Shown piece by piece: positions 62,594-64,000 of a stretch of 64,000 nt of DNA (its first letter is position 1; every line of letters starts with the position of its first letter). The stretch is from Polynucleobacter sp. Tro8-14-1 (lineage in GTDB: Bacteria; Pseudomonadota; Gammaproteobacteria; Burkholderiales; Burkholderiaceae): assembly GCF_018881655.1 (NCBI RefSeq), contig NZ_JACVPX010000001.1, positions 124,001 to 188,000 on the forward strand, in the 5' to 3' direction. Made by a program: the position numbers and the translations under genes. The notes under the pieces are model-generated. The model searched no databases. It saw only the letters and a list, made by a program, of their open reading frames with translations, and was not told where the DNA came from.

Positions 62594-63658
62594 ATGGCTT
62601 TAGTATCTTTAAGACAACTCTTGGATCATGCTGCTGAAAATGGTTACGGCCTGCCAGCATTTAACGTGAACAACTTAGAGCAAGTAACGGCGATTATGGA
62701 AGCAGCAAATGAAGCTGACTCCCCTGTCATCATGCAAGCTTCTGCTGGTGCACGTAAATATGCTGGTGAGGCGTTCCTGCGCCATCTGATTTCTGCTGCG
62801 GTTGAGGCTTATCCACATATTCCGGTAGTGATGCACCAAGACCACGGTCAAAGTCCAGCAGTGTGTATGGCTGCGATTAAGAGTGGCTTTACCAGTGTGA
62901 TGATGGATGGCTCCTTAGAGGCCGATGGTAAAAGTGTTGCTAGCTACGAGTACAACGTAGACGTATCCAAAGAAGTGGTGAAGTTCTCTCACTCGATTGG
63001 AGTTACGGTTGAGGCTGAATTAGGTGTATTGGGCTCACTAGAGACCATGCAAGGTGATAAAGAAGACGGTCATGGCGCTGACGGCAAGATGACTCGTGAG
63101 CAATTGCTGACTGACGTTGAGCAGGCTGCTGATTTTGTGAAGGCTACTCAGTGCGATGCCTTAGCAATTGCGATCGGTACTAGCCATGGGGCATACAAGT
63201 TCACTAAAAAGCCGACGGGCGATATTTTGGCAATCGATCGCATTAAAGAAATTCATGCGCGCATACCTAATACGCATTTGGTAATGCATGGTTCTTCTAG
63301 TGTTCCACAAGAGTTGCTTGCTGAGATCCGTGAATTCGGCGGTGATATGAAAGAAACTTACGGTGTTCCGGTTGAAGAGATTCAAGAGGGCATTAAGAAT
63401 GGCGTTCGTAAGATCAATATCGATACGGATATCCGCTTGGCAATGACCGGTGCAATTCGTCGTTACTTTATTGAAAATCCAAGCAAGTTTGACCCACGCG
63501 ATTATTTGAAGCCAGCCCGTGAAGCCGCCAAGAAGGTTTGTATTGCACGCTTCCAGGCCTTTGGTTCTGCAGGTCAAGCCTCCAAAATTAAACCGATTTC
63601 TTTAGAGAAGATGGCTGAGCTATATAAGAGCGGCAAATTAACTCAAATTGTGAAGTGA
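62594..63658 (+). CDS. fba: Class II fructose-bisphosphate aldolase (Calvin-cycle-type subfamily)
   Basis: Zinc aldolase of 354 residues. [18 protein letters not shown] with the zinc His, [23 protein letters not shown] and [34 protein letters not shown]. The subtype, known as CbbA/FbaA of Burkholderiales, differs from E. coli FbaA. AAGAG precedes the ATG. Confidence 0.97.
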   Translation: MALVSLRQLLDHAAENGYGLPAFNVNNLEQVTAIMEAANEADSPVIMQASAGARKYAGEAFLRHLISAAVEAYPHIPVVMHQDHGQSPAVCMAAIKSGFTSVMMDGSLEADGKSVASYEYNVDVSKEVVKFSHSIGVTVEAELGVLGSLETMQGDKEDGHGADGKMTREQLLTDVEQAADFVKATQCDALAIAIGTSHGAYKFTKKPTGDILAIDRIKEIHARIPNTHLVMHGSSSVPQELLAEIREFGGDMKETYGVPVEEIQEGIKNGVRKINIDTDIRLAMTGAIRRYFIENPSKFDPRDYLKPAREAAKKVCIARFQAFGSAGQASKIKPISLEKMAELYKSGKLTQIVK

Positions 63659-63665
63659 TTTAAAT

Positions 63666-64000
63666 ATGCCTGCTTTGTACGCTACCTCTATTAAGTCATT
63701 ACCTTTGTTGTCCAAGGGTAAAGTGCGTGATGTTTATGCATTAGATGACAACAAGTTGCTGATGATTACTACCGACCGTCTTTCTGCGTTTGACGTAGTG
63801 ATGGGTGAGCCCATTCCTGAGAAGGGTGTAGTTCTCAATCAAATGGCCAATTTTTGGTTTGATAAATTGGCTGCAGTGATTCCTAATCATTTGACTGGCA
63901 TTGATCCAGCTACTGTAGTGGCAGCGGATGAGATTAGCCAAGTCAAAGGTCGTGCGGTAGTTGCTAAGCGCTTAAAGCCCATTTTGGTTGAGGCAGTGGT
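63666..64000 (+). CDS. purC: SAICAR synthetase (5' part, cut by window)
   Basis: First 111 residues. [20 protein letters not shown] and [20 protein letters not shown] are the PurC N-terminal ATP-binding hairpin, followed by [17 protein letters not shown]. Seven bases after fba. Purine synthesis is thus represented at both ends of the window (purH and purC). Confidence 0.97.
   Translation, partial: MPALYATSIKSLPLLSKGKVRDVYALDDNKLLMITTDRLSAFDVVMGEPIPEKGVVLNQMANFWFDKLAAVIPNHLTGIDPATVVAADEISQVKGRAVVAKRLKPILVEAV

Overview
The window looks like a chromosome segment of a small-genome, moderate-GC betaproteobacterium of the Burkholderiaceae, most probably Polynucleobacter or a close freshwater relative. 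This rests on recognised gene order and families (dusB-fis-purH, ubiH-pepP-murU-amgK divergent from lptD-surA-pdxA-rsmA, glyQS-gmhB-plsC, DUF2844/DUF3443, pgk-pyk-fba-purC). No database search was possible, so the genus is an inference.

Layout. 1-12.4 kb: purine synthesis and regulation (purH cut by the window edge, fis, dusB), ubiquinone hydroxylase, aminopeptidase P, the MurU/AmgK cell-wall recycling pair, then the divergent outer-membrane and vitamin B6 operon lptD-surA-pdxA-rsmA. 12.4-21.1 kb: a minus-strand run for lipid and envelope assembly and translation (plsC, gmhB, glyS, glyQ, lnt, corC, ybeY, miaB); phoH, usual between miaB and ybeY, is absent. 21.1-31.8 kb: transporters and small stress or periplasmic proteins (Na+/H+ antiporter family, rhodanese, OsmC, Amt with an NtrC-like dyad upstream, gamma carbonic anhydrase, AEC permease, GST zeta, TRIC-type channel, MHS transporter with a large loop, MOSC, DUF6150).

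31.8-46.4 kb is the accessory region. A tRNA-Met(CAU) gene carries two tandem integrative elements. Element A (about 9 kb, visibly AT-rich) lies between 46-bp perfect repeats of the tRNA 3' half. It has a tRNA-type integrase, a second catalytic-domain-only tyrosine recombinase, a DUF6641 mini-operon with a 47-codon gene, several unknown genes, and a three-gene overlapping operon whose middle gene carries a HEPN-like R-N-x3-H motif. A palindrome with core TTACTTAAGTAA recurs upstream of its genes. Element B (about 5.4 kb) has a P4-type integrase, an AlpA-like protein, a DUF1376-like protein, an XRE regulator and a secreted/membrane cargo pair; its distal repeat has shrunk to 14 bp. Each element has its own short iterated repeats near both ends, which look like integrase arm sites, and each brings a terminator for the tRNA.

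46.4-64 kb returns to core genome: DUF2878, SOS-boxed recA with recX, sucCD, terC, a type IV pilin, DUF3443/DUF2844, moaC, a BepA-like M48 protease, waaF, ilvE, and the lower glycolysis run pgk-pyk-fba leading into purC, cut by the window end.

The best candidate for an undescribed system is the HEPN operon of element A (38411-40762), followed by the element-wide palindrome network.
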